A DNA stretch of 64,000 nucleotides from contig NZ_LMVL02000007.1 of the NCBI RefSeq assembly GCF_001541345.2, positions 171,257-235,256 on the forward strand. The letters run 5' to 3'. A model generated the notes under the pieces. The model searched no databases. It was not told the DNA's origin and saw only the letters and a program-made list of their open reading frames with translations. How positions within the stretch are numbered: position 1 is the first letter of the stretch; each line of letters starts with the position of its first letter. The position numbers and the translations under genes are program-made. Below are positions 63,677-64,000 of this stretch, piece after piece. This stretch comes from Gillisella vitis (GTDB taxonomy: Bacteria; Pseudomonadota; Alphaproteobacteria; Rhizobiales; Rhizobiaceae).

Positions 63677-64000
63677 GACTTGTCACGGAATTGTGCCGGT
63701 CACCTGAGCGTTTTAAGCTTGGATCAGGAGACCAGCGAGATGATTAAACATACTGAAGATTTCAAGCGAGAGGCTGTTCGGATTGCGCTGACCAGCGGGC
63801 TGTCACGGGAACGGATTGCCGCGGATTTGGGGGTGGGCAAGTCGACGCTTGGCAAGTGGATTTCTCACTATCGCCCGACAGATCTGGTAACGGAGCCACA
63901 GGCCGATCTGGCCCGTGAGAATGAGCGGCTGCGCCTGGAAAACCGTATCCTCAAGGAGGAGAGGGACATTCTTAAAAAAGCTACGCAGTTCTTCGCGAGC
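63675..64000 (+). mobile_element. IS3-family insertion sequence, left part
   Basis: The left end appears to be TGGACTTG near 63675, where eutB homology ends; the TG terminus fits IS3-family ends. orfA begins at 63740. The right end is outside the window, so the exact boundary and target duplication cannot be checked. Confidence 0.7.
63740..64000 (+). CDS. IS3-family transposase orfA, partial
   Basis: 87 codons to the edge of the window. Helix-turn-helix (TSGLSRERIAADLGVGKSTL, GKWISHYRP) then a leucine zipper (LARENERLRLENRILKEERD). An A6G run (63974-63980) of the kind used for programmed frameshifting in this family is present. No stop or other damage is seen. The frame is open upstream into eutB, so a fused protein could also be read. 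Confidence 0.85.
   Translation, partial: MIKHTEDFKREAVRIALTSGLSRERIAADLGVGKSTLGKWISHYRPTDLVTEPQADLARENERLRLENRILKEERDILKKATQFFAS

Noticed and set aside
1..64000. CRISPR arrays and complete tRNA or rRNA genes
   Set aside because: No regularly spaced direct repeats and no full cloverleaf were seen by eye; a covariance-model scan could still find something I missed.

Overview
The window looks like accessory DNA of an alphaproteobacterium of the order Rhizobiales, most likely a Rhizobiaceae member of the Agrobacterium/Allorhizobium/Rhizobium kind. The reasons are the density of ABC importers each paired with its own LysR, GntR or LacI regulator, the G/C-rich inverted repeat typical of intergenic DNA in these bacteria, the gene families, and the IS3-type elements and recombinase relics. 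No rRNA, complete tRNA, replication gene or CRISPR array was seen. The assignment is inference; no marker gene is present.

Layout. 1-1.7 kb: end of a sugar-type ABC operon with a LacI regulator and two abutting operator-like sites. 2.3-3.3 kb: a Crp/Fnr regulator and a small protein, followed by two strong hairpins. 3.6-8.7 kb: a polar amino acid ABC operon headed by an SDR dehydrogenase, with a divergent LysR. 8.8-14.8 kb: a 5-oxoprolinase-type operon (AccB-like, AccC-like, a biotinyl-like domain without the biotin lysine, PxpB, PxpC, PxpA, aminotransferase). 15-16.7 kb: LysR and a RraA/CHA-aldolase family enzyme. 17-22 kb: an AcoR-type sigma-54 activator, a consensus -24/-12 promoter with dyad sites, a butanediol-dehydrogenase-like enzyme and a flavin monooxygenase.

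22.4-34.1 kb: a catabolic island with a polyamine-type ABC importer, a flavin reductase, an amidase, a RutA-like flavin monooxygenase, an isochorismatase-fold amidohydrolase, a carbamoylase-like carbon-nitrogen hydrolase, an MFS transporter and a LysR regulator. The set suggests oxidative opening of an N-heterocycle or amide followed by stepwise C-N hydrolysis. 34.1-35.4 kb: an IS3-family element killed by three separate lesions. 35.4-45.4 kb: a seven-gene operon (amino acid ABC parts, DapA-family enzyme, a 966-residue fusion of three amine-dehydrogenase-type modules, dihydropyrimidinase, DUF3830) with a GntR-type palindrome upstream and two GntR genes nearby. 46-51.6 kb: AraC regulator, APC permease, copper amine oxidase and a UreH-like membrane protein, probably for uptake and oxidation of an amine.

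51.6-58.5 kb is scrambled: a decayed tyrosine recombinase, a hipBA toxin-antitoxin pair, a tRNA 3'-end fragment, a membrane protein, and truncated SDR, acetyltransferase, transposase and recombinase genes. 58.6-64 kb: a GntR regulator divergent from an ABC importer, a DadA-like oxidase and the start of eutB (ethanolamine ammonia-lyase), which is cut by another IS3-type element whose first gene happens to stay in frame with eutB.
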